DNA of 64,000 nt, taken from positions 28,629,980 through 28,693,979 of the forward strand of contig OX457074.1 of NCBI GenBank assembly GCA_949752795.1, read 5' to 3'. This DNA is from Hyperoodon ampullatus. Its lineage: Eukaryota; Chordata; Mammalia; Artiodactyla; Ziphiidae. Shown piece by piece: positions 35,920 to 47,656 of the stretch (the stretch's first letter is position 1; the number at the start of each line of letters is the position of its first letter). The translations under genes were made by a program, and so were the position numbers. A model generated the notes under the pieces. It did not search any database, was not told where the DNA came from, and saw only the letters and a list, made by a program, of their open reading frames with translations.

Positions 35920-36609
35920 GTAAATTACTTTTCAAAACACCATGTCAATAGCATGTCCGAAAAGCAGAGAAAACATCAAGCTTCCATAGAGCAGCCAAGC
36001 CCTACCCAGATCCAGTTCACCCAAAGTCCACACGTCATTTAGAGGCACTGTGGGAAGGTTATATTAGGAGCCACTGTCCTCCGTGTTGTGGACGACCTAG
36101 ATACAGTAGAAACGGTGGGATTTTGGAATTCCAATTTTCCACTTCGTTCCCCAAAAAAACTATTAGAACTAATAACTGAATTCGGTAAAGTTGCAAAATC
36201 AATACACAGAAATCAGTTGCATTTCCAAACACTAATAATGAACCATCAGAAAGATGCTCCTAAGACGCGTGTGGAGCCACAAAGGACCCCGAAGAGCCAA
36301 GGCGACCCTGAGGAAGGAGAACGGGCCCGAGGCGCCTCCCTCCCTGACTTCACACTACATGGCGAAGCTACAGTCCCCAAAACAGTGCGGAACTGGCTCA
36401 AAACAGGCGCACAGACCAGAGGGGCGGGACGGAGAGCCCAGAATCCACCCCGCACGGGGAGGGGGGGCGTTAATTTACGACAAGGGGGCCAAGGACACAC
36501 CGAGCGGAAGGGCAGCCCCACGGTAAACGGTGCTGGGAAGACTGCACACCCCATAACCCACGCGGCTCCACCGCGCACCAGCCTGACCAAAACCCCAGCT
36601 TTGCACACC

Positions 36610-37010
36610 AAGCCCTTCTGGGTCGCACGAAGACGGGCCCCCTCAGCCGTCAGTCGCCCCCAGGAAGCTTCTCCCCACTTTTCCTCACTGTCTCCTCACC
36701 TTTTCCGCCGGCGTTGCCGGCGTCCTCAGGAAACCCAGCTCCCGTCAGCGTAGACGCAGCCCCACTTTGTCCTGAAGCCGAAACCCCAGCGAGTCCTGAG
36801 AAGACCGAGCTCCTGTCAGCAGAGACGCTGAGCCCAGCGTCCCAGCCGCAGCCCCGGCGGTGCCCGAGGAGACACAACCCCCCTCAGCTGCGCTCAGAGC
36901 CGAGTCCACGGGGAACGCGCATGCGCTGTGTGGGTCAGAGAGGCGGGCTCAGCGCCACCCTGTAGTCGGTGCGGGAAGTGGTCGGTTACTGGAGACAGCG
37001 CCCCCTGCTG
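36610..37010 (+). repeat. CpG-rich module with ~68-bp tandem units (duplicon C)
   Basis: Unit starts near 36723, 36790 and 36858 (cgtcctcaggaaacccagct; cgagtcctgagaagaccgag; ggtgcccgaggagacac). CpG-dense throughout, with gcgcatgcgctgtg at 36917. It is the best preserved of the three copies. Confidence 0.7.
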
Positions 37011-37821
37011 GCGGAACCGCTGAATCTGTTGAACCGTGGAAATGCAAACTGAAATGGAGACAAATATCCCAAAAGTTTTCAGAAAACAGTTAGGGAACAA
37101 TTAACTGAGAAAGGAGAAGAGGCTGGAGGCATCTCCCTACTGGACTTCACACACTGTTGAAAAGCTACAGTCGCCGAAACAGTGTGGAATTGGAACACAA
37201 ACAGGTGCAAGGACCAGAGGGACCAGACAGAGAGCCCAGAATTCAACACGCACGGATGGGTTGGTTAATTTATGACAAAGGGGCCAAGGACACACCGAGG
37301 GGAAGGACAGTCCCCACCCGTAAACAGTGCTGGGAAAACTGGACACCCCATAACTCCAACAAATTGGAAACCATTTGGAATGCAATGAACGAAGGTGCAA
37401 ACTTTACAACTTACACCAAATTCACTCAAAGTTATTCACAGACAAAATGTAAATACAAAACTATTCAAAATTATGGAAGCAAAAGTAGAAGACAATTGAC
37501 AATGAGCTTGAGTTTGGTCATGTAGATCATGAGCTTTGGAGTTTTAACACACAACACAAAAAGGCAATCTACAAAGAAAAACAAGGAATACTGTGGACTT
37601 TATAAAATTAAAGATATCTACTCCATGAAAGACCTTACTCAGAAAAGCAAAAGACAAGTCACAAACTGGGAGAAAAATACTTACAAACACACATCTGAGG
37701 AAGGATTTGTCTCAAAACGTACGAAGAATGCTAACACAAACAACCCCATGAAAAATAGGGAAAGATCTGACTGGACACCTGGCCAAAGAAGATACACAGA
37801 CAGTACACAGAACTATGCCCA

Positions 37822-37985
37822 GGACTAGGGGGCAGAAAAACAATGGTCCAGCTCAACTCCCTGAATAATGTGTGACCCTGGACTAGTCCTGTTCTTCCTG
37901 GAGGCATCAGAGAGATGGAGAGGGAAGAAGGGGAAGAGGGCCAGATATGCTGACACAGAACTCTAACCCTGACCACACTCCTCGC
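37822..37985 (+). repeat. Telomere flank and vestigial CCCTAA tract of duplicon C
   Basis: ggcagaaaaacaatggtcca...ctcaactccctga...gaccctgg...ctggaggcatcagagag matches A at 17185-17285. The tract is reduced to aactctaaccctgaccac (37960-37977) before an L1 begins. Confidence 0.65.
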
Positions 37986-37989
37986 TTTC

Positions 37990-39158
37990 ATTCAACATAA
38001 TTAAATAAAAAGAAATAAGAGAAATCTGATGGCAGAGGAAAAAGTAAAACTGTCACTCTTTGTAGATGACATGACACTCTATGTAGAAAATGCCGTAGGC
38101 AACACCCAAAAGCAAATTGAACTCATCAGAAAACACAGTGAGGTTGCAGGATACAAAACTAATCTACAGAAATTGGTTGCATTTCTATACACTCACAACA
38201 AACTATCAGAATGAGAAATTAAGAAAACAATCCCATGGACAATGACATTAACAAAAATAAAATACCTAGAAGTACATCTAAGCCAGGAAGTAAAAGACCT
38301 GTACTCAGAAAACTGGAAGACATTGATGAAAGAAAATGAAGATGACACAAACAAATGGAATGATATGCTGTGCTCATGGAATGAAAGAATTCGTATTGTT
38401 AAAATGCTTCCACACCACCAAGGCAATTGAGAGATATGATGCCATTCCTCTCAAAATATCAGTGGATTTTCTCAGAACACTACAACAAAAAATTCTAAAA
38501 TGTGTACGGAAACACAAAAGAACCTAAAGAGTCAATAAAATCTTAAGAAGAAGCACAAATTTGGACATATCATACTGTCTGATTTCAAACTATACTGCAA
38601 ACCTAGAATCATCAAGACAGCATGGCATTGGCACAAACAAAATAAACATAGATACAAGGAACATAACTGAAAACACAGAAATAAACCCGCGCTTATATGA
38701 TCAATTCATCTATGGCAAAAGAGGTGAGAATATACAATGGGGAAAGGACAGCCTCTTCAATAAATGGTGTTGGGAAAAGTGTGCAGCTACATGCACAAAA
38801 ATCACCATTGGATTCCTTTCTCATACCATCTACAAAAACAACCTCAAAATAAATCCAGCACTGCAAATACTTCAATCCTGAAGCCATAAAACTCCTATTA
38901 GAAAACATAGGAAGTACACTCTTTGACATCAATCTTAGCAATATTTTTTTGGATTGGTCTCCTCAAGCAAGGGAAACAAAAGCAAACTAAACCAAAAGGA
39001 CTCTATCCAACCGAAAGTGTTTTCAACAGCAAAGCCAGCCATGCACAAAACCAAAAGAAAGCATACTGAACGTGAAAAAATATTTGCAAATAGTGTATCT
39101 GATAAGGGGTTCATATCAAAAACAGACCAAGAACTCACATAACTCAACTTCCCAAAAA
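37990..39158 (+). mobile_element. L1 ORF2 fragment truncated at the telomeric repeat
   Basis: Sense L1 from the reverse transcriptase core to the region before the C-terminus. The catalytic F-A-D-D is changed to F-V-D-D (near 38060). Landmarks are tacctagaagtacatctaag, aatggtgttgggaaaa and ttgcaaatagtgtatctgat. It breaks off at about 39158, in the middle of the L1, exactly where the (CCCTAA)4 tract starts. Confidence 0.85.
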
Positions 39159-39159
39159 A

Positions 39160-39186
39160 CCCCTAGCCCTAACCCTAACCCTAACC
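39160..39186 (+). repeat. Short interstitial telomeric repeat, (CCCTAA)4
   Basis: One CCCTAG and three perfect CCCTAA hexamers plus CC, the least degenerate telomeric sequence here. L1 lies directly left and PSMD12 intron sequence directly right, so the tract sits on a breakpoint. Confidence 0.9.
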
Positions 39187-39499
39187 TGTATAATTCTTCC
39201 TTTTAGGGGGAAACATTGTAGAAGGCAGACCAAGTTGCTGTTAGCAACAAGTTCTTGTCCTTTACCCGCAGTATTAAGTTTCTGGGGAGATTCAAACTGA
39301 TCCTTGACTCTGAGTGTACTCATTTTAATCATTCCCTAGATTCACAATAAAAATAAGTACATTAATGCAGGAAATCAGCCCTTTCTAACTATTAATAATG
39401 AATTTTAGCCTTGCATATTCTTGAATAAACAGTTAAGAAAATGCTTTTCTAAAATTTTATTGTCTAAAATTATCTTGTCTTAATTTGTCTTTCTTGCAG
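39187..39499 (+). other. Partial last intron of the PSMD12 copy
   Basis: AT-rich sequence from the telomeric repeat to a strong acceptor (tttgtctttcttgcag). It shows that the PSMD12 fragment was copied as genomic DNA. The preceding PSMD12 exon is not in the window. Confidence 0.65.
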
Positions 39500-40051
<552 letters not shown>

Positions 40052-42770
40052 GGGTCTCCATGCCCTTAATGCTTTCCGAAAAGATTTAAAATCAGAAGTC
40101 ATATATTAAAGAAGACTTTTATGATGTATATGTTGGTGTTGTTTTTTTTCTATTCTCAGCTCTTTTGTCTAAAATTTAAAAGGTAGTCAATATATTTGAG
40201 GCCCCTTTCGATCTTACTATTCCTCAATTTCATTATTAACCTTGCATTTGCAGTTGGTACAAAAATATATAATATATTTCTATTGTCTGAGTACTCAAAA
40301 AATTGTCAAAACTTACCTAAATATGTTTTTCTATCATTTGAAAACTTTTTAAGCTATTATTTGTTTTCATGCAGCTAACAACCCAAATTATAATAATCAA
40401 AAAGCAGTATGTGAGCATGAGTGCCTTGAGAAGGGGTCACCACATTGTCATCCTTGCAGTTCTCTATTTGTTGTGAGTTGTACAAACTTCTCCTTTCAGA
40501 GCAGTCATCTTGTTTTTGCCAGGAATATATTATGGGGCATGGTCCTTCTGATGTCTACTTATTCAGTGAGTGTGAGATGATTTGTATCACTTTCATTGGT
40601 TTATTTTGACTGTAATGTATTTTTTTCTGCATTAAAGTTTGAATTACGTAACAGAAAATAAAAAACAGTATATGCATGTTTACTTTCTATGGTTACCTGT
40701 GTCTCTAAACATTTTGTGGGATAGTGATTTAAGTGTTTTTTAAGTAAATAAGTTTTGTTGTAAAACTATTGATTATTTAGTAGAATTTAAAAAGCAACAT
40801 AGAATCTATAAGAACATTTGGGATAAAGTTGTGATTTGTGAAGAATTTGTATTTTAGTATCGTGTCAGAAAGTCTCTAGATGGTGTACAGAGCTATCAAG
40901 TAGGCTATAGACTTTTTTTTGAGTCAAACTAGTTTTAAACACAGTAGCTTATTTTTACCCCCTTTCCTTGACTTGACCAGTCGTTAAACTAAATCAACTG
41001 ACATTGTGTTGACACAGTTTAATACACCAAGTCATTTTGATAAGACTCCTTTGTGGCTTTAACTTCCATGTCTAATTACATCATTAACGCTCCAAATTCA
41101 TTTTCTCCCTATAGGAACTTCAGTTCCATTATAATGCATGCTAGATAACAACCTAAGATGGATTAAAAATGACCAAAAAAAGAGACTTCAGGCCACCCTC
41201 TCGGTAAATGGTATAGCGTTGACATTTTTTTTCAAACAGAATTAAACAAAAGTAGTTTCACTGTCCAAAGAAACATCTGAGATCACTTACCATGAGCAAA
41301 TTTTAGAAATTTTAAATTTTGATTTCAAAGAAAATAGAAAAGAAACCAATGTTAGGATATTTTAAATATGTTTAAATAAAGAAAGTGTAAGGTCTACTTT
41401 TTAAAAAATACAAATAAGGAGAGGCGGGGAAGGCATTCTGGAAACAGCAGTTCTCATAATTCATTTTCCATTTAATGGTCACTAAATTGTCATATTTCAT
41501 GATCCCAGGGGCTGGAGACAATTGTGGAACCTCTATTTTTTTTTTTTTTCTGAGTCATTGTGAATAATAACATCGTACTGATCTAATTTTATTCTTTCGA
41601 AATGTAATGTCTTGGTTACATTAATAACAACATCTACTATCACTATCGTTAAAAACTAACCAAAAATATGGCAAGTTTAGAAACATCAGAAGTTCACACT
41701 AGCAGTAAGAATATGATTTTAATTTTCTTTTGAATGAAAAGGATAGAAAATAAAATCCTTTGCATTGTTACTTTGTAAACTGAGTTGGAATTAATTTGAA
41801 TCTAGCTTCTCCTTAACTTCATCTTTCTAGGGACTCATTCACCTTGTAGTCGCCAAACCTAGACTATTTGGCCAAATATGTTGCTGTAAAGATCTAAAAT
41901 GCTCCTTTTGTTTTCTATTTAACATGCTCACCCTCAAACTAAGCTTTTTGTGTGTTCTGATTTGGTGCCATTTGTAACTGTGTCCCAGTGGCCACATCCC
42001 ACTTGACTTAATAAACTCCTTATCCATTTTTTTTGTTTTTTCTCTCCAAGCAAACTTAAGACCAATTTCTTAGTGTTACAAAGAAGACTCCATTATCCTA
42101 AGGCAGTGAAATGTATGATATGTTCAGAACCTAAAATCCTGGCTCCCATTTCAGACCTAAAGCTGGCATGCATGAAAAGGATAGAGCCACTTTGTTTTAA
42201 TATGGAGAAGAGAGTACTTGACTTATTGTTTTCATTAGGTTACTAACCAGCAGGAGAGGTGATGGGCCACTGTTTTTTGTTTTTGCTTTTTTAACGAAAC
42301 ACCTTTTCCCTTTTATTTCTATATAATTTATGTTTTTAGAGTTCAATTGTTATTTCTGTAATTATCTTCAATTTCCATATGCTTATTATTGAATCACTGA
42401 AAAACTCGTCTTTAAAATTCATATCATTCCATTCTCTCTCTTATAAGTGTTAAATGTATGATAAAAGTACATATTTTAAATTGTCTTCCGCTCCTGGATA
42501 TAACTGCAAGAAAAGTACTAATTTGTGGGTATTTAAGAAAAGCTGGAGAATAAACTCATGCTTTAAAATATCACGTCTCTTTTCAACTCTTTTATTGTTT
42601 ATAACAAAAAGCCGTAGATAATTTTCATTTTTCTTTCAAAATCATGTTACCTCTCTAAACCTGTTTTTAAGCAGTGGGAAAACATTTTGTACGTTGCAAC
42701 CGGTTGGCTTTTCCCCCTGGATTCTTTCTGATTCGGGGTTGGTGAAAGGCTGTACCTTGTTGTGTTTGAC
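40052..42770. other. PSMD12 3' UTR and downstream-like sequence, repeat-poor
   Basis: Begins directly after the PSMD12 stop codon, so its first part is the former 3' UTR (several AATAAA-like signals, e.g. near 40655). The remaining 2 kb is AT-rich, with no transposon recognised and no credible exon. Where the copied segment ends cannot be seen. Confidence 0.45.
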
Positions 42771-42774
42771 CAAT

Positions 42775-42955
42775 GGTTTTCTAACTTAGCACACATGGGA
42801 ATCACCTGCGGGGCTTGTTCCACCATGGATTTCTAGGCCCACCCCCAGAGTTCCTGACCCAGTAGGTGAGGCCCAAGAATTTGAATTCCAACAAGCTCTC
42901 AGGTGATGCGTATACTGCTGATCCATGCACTACACTTTGAGAATCACTCCTTGAT
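42775..42955 (+). mobile_element. MER5-like hAT DNA transposon remnant
   Basis: Typical non-autonomous hAT-Charlie pattern: ttttctaacttagcacacat at the left, gaatcacctgcggggctt, gcccacccccagag, caggtgatgcgtatactgct, and ctacactttgagaatcact at the right as an imperfect inverted end. Confidence 0.7.
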
Positions 42956-43402
42956 GATACTTGCAGTAAATGTTAGAAAAGAACCATGTTGAGTTTTTTA
43001 AAGATATTTTTGTGAGAAAAAAATACTGAGTGAACATGGACATCAGTAAAGTTAGGACTGTGCTGCAGGGTGATTCTTATCCAGTGTCAATTGTTTTTGA
43101 ATCTAGTTTTATCCTGCCCCCTGAGACGCAGAGAAATGTCACTTTTTGAGTGGACATAAAACAATGTCCCTAACTTGGAGTTTAGTATTTCCTATGTTGA
43201 AAGAATTGAATGACATCTCTTTGAAGACTGCAAAGGCTTTATTATCATCTTGCTATTTCCTCTATATAAGATTAGGAACGATGTTTTTATCTTTGTATCC
43301 ATCATTCTGTTACATAGTAGAAACCTAGATAATTGTTGAGTTAAATTGTTTTAACCAATTAATCTTTTTCATCCTTCATTAGCATATCTTACCACAATTT
43401 TT
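42956..43402. other. Unassigned AT-rich sequence
   Basis: No gene or element recognised. Confidence 0.3.
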
Positions 43403-43770
43403 AAAATATATTTATTTATTTATTTGTTTGTTTATTTATTTACTGGCTGCTTTGGGTCTTTGTTGCTGCACGCAGGATTTCTCTAGTTGTGGCGAGTGGG
43501 GCTACTCTTCGTTGCGGTGCGCGGGCTTCTCATTGTGGTGGCTTTTCTTGTTGCGGAGCATGGGCTCTAGGCACGTGGGCTTCAGTAGTTGTGGCACTGA
43601 AGTTGTGGCTCAGTAGTTGTGGCTCGCGGGCTCTAGAGCACAGGCTCAGTAGTTGTGGTGCATGAGCTTAGTTGCTCTGTGGCATGTGGGATCTTCTAAG
43701 ACCACGGCTCGAACCCGTGTCCCCTGCATTGGCAGGCGGATTCTTAACCACTGCGCCACCAGGGAAGCCC
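43403..43770 (-). mobile_element. CHR-1 SINE, antisense
   Basis: Long-form SINE with a TTTA-rich tail at 43404-43442 and head at 43770. A weak caatttt duplication flanks it. Its antisense frames are not genes. Confidence 0.9.
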
Positions 43771-43789
43771 TGCAATTTTGTTTTGATCC

Positions 43790-44295
43790 TCAACTTCCAA
43801 CTTTTAATTATCCTGTAAGCATGCAGTTCAGTGGTATTAGTTATATGCACAGTATTGTACAACCATCACCACTATTTCCAAAACTTCATCATCCCAAACA
43901 GAGGCTCTGTAACCATTAGCAGTAGATCCCCACCCACCTCCTTCCCCAGCCCCTGGTAACTTCTGATCTCCTTTCTGTTTCTGTGAATTTGCCTACTCTA
44001 GATATTTCATATAAGTGGAGTCATACAATCTTTGTCCATTTTGTGGCTGGGTTATTTCACTTAGCATGTTTTCAAGGTTCATCCATGTTGTAGCATGCAT
44101 CAGAACTTCATTCCTTTTATGGCTGAATAGCATTTCATTGTATGGATATACCACATTTTTTGTCTTCATTCATCTGTTGATAGTCACTTGAATTTTTCTT
44201 ACCTTTTGACTATTGTGATTAGTGCTGCTGTGAACACGGGTGTACAACTGTTTGTTTGAAGCCCTGTTTTCAGTTCTTTTAGGTATATTGGCTTA
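43790..44295 (-). mobile_element. Old L1 3' fragment, antisense
   Basis: Reverse-strand L1M pattern: gtacaaccatcaccactatt, ggagtcatacaatctttgt, tccatgttgtagcatgcatc, ttgactattgtgattagtgc. No coding capacity. Confidence 0.8.
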
Positions 44296-44345
44296 AAAAC
44301 AGCAACAACAAAAAGATTCAGAGGAAGTTGTAAAGACTGTGCAGA

Positions 44346-44532
44346 CAGGGAGATCAGCTCGGTCCTTTGTGACCACCTAGAGGGGCGGGATAGGGAGGGT
44401 GGGAGGGAGGGAGATGCAAGAGGGAAGAGATATGGGAACATATGTATATGCATAACTGATTCATTTTGTTATAAAGCAGAAACTAACACACCATTGTAAA
44501 GCAATTATACTGCAATAAAGATGTTAAAAAAA
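44346..44532 (+). mobile_element. Young L1 3' UTR insertion
   Basis: Very short 3' end with gagatcagctcgg and ttcattttgttataaagcag, ending in a poly(A). Flanked by aaaga(c/t)tgtgcaga at 44332-44345 and 44533-44546. Confidence 0.9.
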
Positions 44533-44546
44533 AAAGATTGTGCAGA

Positions 44547-45031
44547 AAGGTCCTTTGTACCCTTCACTCAATTTGCACACTGGCTTTTAAAACCAAAAGG
44601 AAGTTTAGGCACAAAGGAATAATGTGGTAGACCAGAGAGAGATCAATTCCTGATAAAGCTGTTACTATTTAAATCTTATCTCACTAACCCTAAAGACAAA
44701 TTCCAAAAGAACTCCTGTTCTCTTGGACCTACTGTCAGGGGGGTCCAGAGTCAATGGAATAGGAACCACTTGTGATCAGAGTGATAAGACCAAATGTCAA
44801 CCATGTTCAATGTGTATCAAGTGCATAAGTCCCAGTAGTGCAATCAGCATTAAGTAAAGCACTCCTGTCTTCAGAATAGGTGGTCTTATATCTGAAACCC
44901 ACTAAGGATGTTTTAGGGTTTTAGAACCCTAAAAGATCTAAAGCACATTTGTCATCAGTGGGACAAATAAAAAGAGTATTATTTAGATCTTGGGCCCAGT
45001 TGGTTCTAACCAGTTTATGTCATATCCTCAT
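44547..45031. other. Unassigned sequence
   Basis: Nothing recognised apart from a small inverted gttttagggttttagaaccctaaa-type palindrome near 44910. Confidence 0.3.
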
Positions 45032-45043
45032 TGGCTATGTCAT

Positions 45044-45257
45044 TATTATTATTATTATTATTTTGTGGTACACGGGCCTTTCACTGTTGTGGCCTCTTGG
45101 GTTGCGGAGCACAAGCTCCGGACGCGCAGGCTCAATGGCCATGGCTCACGGGCCCAGCCGCTCTGCAGCACGTGGGATCTTCCCCGGACCAGGGCACGAA
45201 CCCGCGTCCCCTGCATCGGCAGGCAGACTCCCAACCACTGCGCCAACAGGGAAGCCC
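45044..45257 (-). mobile_element. CHR-2 SINE, antisense, with ATT-repeat tail
   Basis: Tail is (ATT)n rather than pure A. Perfect 12-bp target duplication, ggctatgtcatt, at 45032-45043 and 45258-45269. Confidence 0.95.
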
Positions 45258-45530
45258 GGCTATGTCATTTTTTAAAGGTTGTGCTGTGCCTCCTTATCTC
45301 CTTTCTCACAAGTATTTTTTCAAGATTGAGTGTTGACCCTCAGGAATGGCTGTGGAGGGAGAATCTTAATGCACAGTGAAAGCACGGAAGTTAGGCTACA
45401 TGTAAGGTGAATCTTGGACAAAAAAAAAATCTTGGTCAGCTCTACTGAATGTGGGTGGAGACTACTCAAGGCCATGCATACCAGGAGAATCTGAAGAGAT
45501 GCCTTTCTGCCTACAACAAAAGCTACTGCC

Positions 45531-45838
45531 TTGAGGATATGGGGAGGGGGAAGGGTAAGCTGTGACAAAGCAAAAGAGGGGCATGGACATATATACACTA
45601 CCAAACGTAAAATAGATAGCTAGTGGGAAGCAGCCGCATAGCACAGGGAGATCAGAATGGTGCTTTGTGACCGCCTGGAGGGGTGGGATAGGGAGGGTGG
45701 GTGGGAGGGAGACACAAGAGGAAAGGGATATGGGAACAGATGTATAGTATAACTGGTTCACTTTGTTATAAAGCAGAAACTAACACACCATTGTGAAGCA
45801 ATTATACTCCAATAAAGTTGTAAAAAAAATAAAAATAA
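45531..45838 (+). mobile_element. Young L1 3' UTR insertion
   Basis: Contains gaggatatggggagggggaa, ccaaacgtaaaatagatagc and ccgcctggaggggtgggata, then an A-rich tail. Perfect 13-bp target duplication, aaaagctactgcc, at 45518-45530 and 45839-45851. Confidence 0.95.
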
Positions 45839-46159
45839 AAAAGCTACTGCCATTGTTTGGCCAAAAGTGGTGCTCCTGGACCACGGGGCCACGGGCATCT
45901 CCATTTCAGAAGAGTAGCTCTTCTCTGCATTTGCATAACTAAAAGTCCCCTTAAGGGGCTTCCCTAGAATGAAAATGGATTAACGTCAGCTTTGAAATGA
46001 CAATTTTTCATTTCCTATCCGTGGCAAAGAGAGCTCAGCCCCAGGAAGTCGCTGTCTGTTCATTCAGCCAGGCTTCTCCCTGACATAGTCAGGCCCAGGG
46101 CAAGAGTGCAGATGGACACCCATAGACCATATGTCTAACATTTAAAAATTATAAGCCAA

Positions 46160-46385
46160 TACAGGGAGCTATACTCAGTATCTTGTAACAACCTATATTG
46201 GAAAAGAATCTGAAAAACAGCGCATATGTATATATATAGATATAGATATACATATACATATATATATGAATGACTTTGCTGTACACTTGAAACTAACACA
46301 TTGTAAATTAACTATACTTCAATTTTAAAAGGAGCATTAAAAATAAATAAATAAATATTAAAAATAAATAAAAAATTAAAAAGCT
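46160..46385 (+). mobile_element. L1 3' end with internal TA microsatellite
   Basis: gggagctatactcagtatct, tacacttgaaactaacacat and a cttcaatttt end identify an artiodactyl L1 3' terminus. It has a TATA-rich simple repeat (46228-46268) and an A-rich tail. Confidence 0.8.
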
Positions 46386-47319
46386 TTATTTTGTACTAAT
46401 AATAAAAGTTGCTAAATAAACATTATTTATACATCACACACACAAAATAACCTGGGCCACCTTTTCAGAAACTTTAGGATGTAGAAATAACGTTCTCAAC
46501 ATGAGAAGCTTTATCTACAAGGAAGAAAGTAGGTGTCACAGAGACATCTTAATTTTTCTGTATTGCCATACATACAGCCTTGTTATTTAATACATGATGA
46601 GTACCAACCCTGTAGTAAAAGTCCTCTTTGTCTTTAAGACTAATATTTCTGAATTTAGTGCCCTGATTAATTTCGCATCTTAATTTGAACTTTGGACATT
46701 TTCCTTGAACTGTGAAAGAAAACTTTCTGGTTTCATAATGCCTTTTTAAAAAGTGCTTAAATGTCACTTGAAAGTACAGAAAGTTAAAAGGTTAAAGCAA
46801 TATGATGTAAACTAATTTTACTTGATCAAGACTTTAGTATTGTATTCATTTAAAATTTTTGCGGATTTGAAGGATTAGATAAGTTTAAAAGAACTAACTA
46901 ATCTTCAAGAAAGAGCTAAGATAATGCTGGGAAATAATAGACGTTTCTTAAAATGCATATCATGTCTGCCACTGCTGAATGCACAGTGTAATGCCTCACT
47001 ACAGAATACTAAACAGCTGGTTTCCTGGTGTGTCCACATTGATTTCCATTGTGTGTAGAATGCAGGGCAGGTATTTTATTCGAAGTGTTCCCACTTAATG
47101 AAAACGCTATATAAGACCACATCCCCTTCGCTTTTTGAATGCAAATCTTGAAAGAGAAGGCTAATGTAATTTTCTTCTGCTGTCAGTACTTAGGGATTAT
47201 GGTAAGAGTTTGGAAATAAATTCTTCCTCCAAGATTTAGATTCAAGTAGCAATATATTCTGGGCCAAAGCAGATAGGCAGATGCATAATGCCTCCCTGGC
47301 TGACAAAAATCTGACTATA
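46386..47319. other. Unassigned AT-rich sequence
   Basis: About 930 bp with no gene, SINE or L1 that I can identify. Confidence 0.3.
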
Positions 47320-47333
47320 AGAAGGTAAGCTTC

Positions 47334-47542
47334 GGGGCTTCCCTGGTGGCGCAGTGGTTGAGAGTCTGCCTGCTGATGCAGGGAACCTGGGTTCGTGCCC
47401 TGGTCCGGGACAATCCCACATGCCACGGAGCGGCTGGGCCCGTGAACCATGGCCGCGGAGCCTGCAGGTCTGGAGCCTGTGCTCCGCAACAGGAGAGGCC
47501 ACAGCAGTGAGAGGCCCACGCACAGCACAAAAAAAAAAAAGA
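47334..47542 (+). mobile_element. CHR-2 SINE
   Basis: Complete SINE flanked by agaagg/ttaagcttc (agaaggtaagcttc at 47320-47333, agaagttaagcttc at 47543-47556, one mismatch). Confidence 0.95.
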
Positions 47543-47604
47543 AGAAGTTAAGCTTCTAGAAGCCCACTTTTCACAACTAGTTGACAACTAAATTCTCAAC
47601 ATCT

Positions 47605-47640
47605 GGAAGGCAGCTATGCTCACCACTATACCACCAATGC
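47605..47640 (-). pseudogene. Tailless retropseudogene of a tRNA-Gly 5' half
   Basis: The minus strand reads gcattggtggtatagtgg... to ...agctgccttcc, the first 36 nucleotides of tRNA-Gly(UCC) with one difference (G3 to A), including D-loop and A-box. It ends at the anticodon, with no 3' half, CCA or poly(A). A perfect 16-bp target duplication, taaattctcaacatct, lies at 47589-47604 and 47641-47656. This fits tailless retropseudogenes, in which a truncated small RNA is inserted by the L1 machinery. It cannot fold into a tRNA, so it is not an active gene. Confidence 0.85.
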
Positions 47641-47656
47641 TAAATTCTCAACATCT

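Larger units (their letters stand above)
35920..37990 (+). repeat. Duplicon C (short subtelomere-like block)
   Basis: Collinear with A and B but shortened. It has the aaacaccatgtcaatagc segment (35934-36200), an L1 remnant (36252-36590), the CpG-rich module (36610-37010), a second local copy of the L1 remnant (37100-37345), then the 26000-26470-like L1 (37390-37820). It jumps directly to the telomere flank (37822-37960), so the LTR and the 6-kb private region of B are missing. Confidence 0.7.

Noticed and set aside
39160..39186. A true chromosome end
   Set aside because: Only four hexamers, with non-telomeric sequence on both sides; it is interstitial.
47605..47640. Functional tRNA-Gly gene
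   Set aside because: Only the 5' 36 nt are present. The T-arm and acceptor 3' strand are missing, and target duplications prove insertion.
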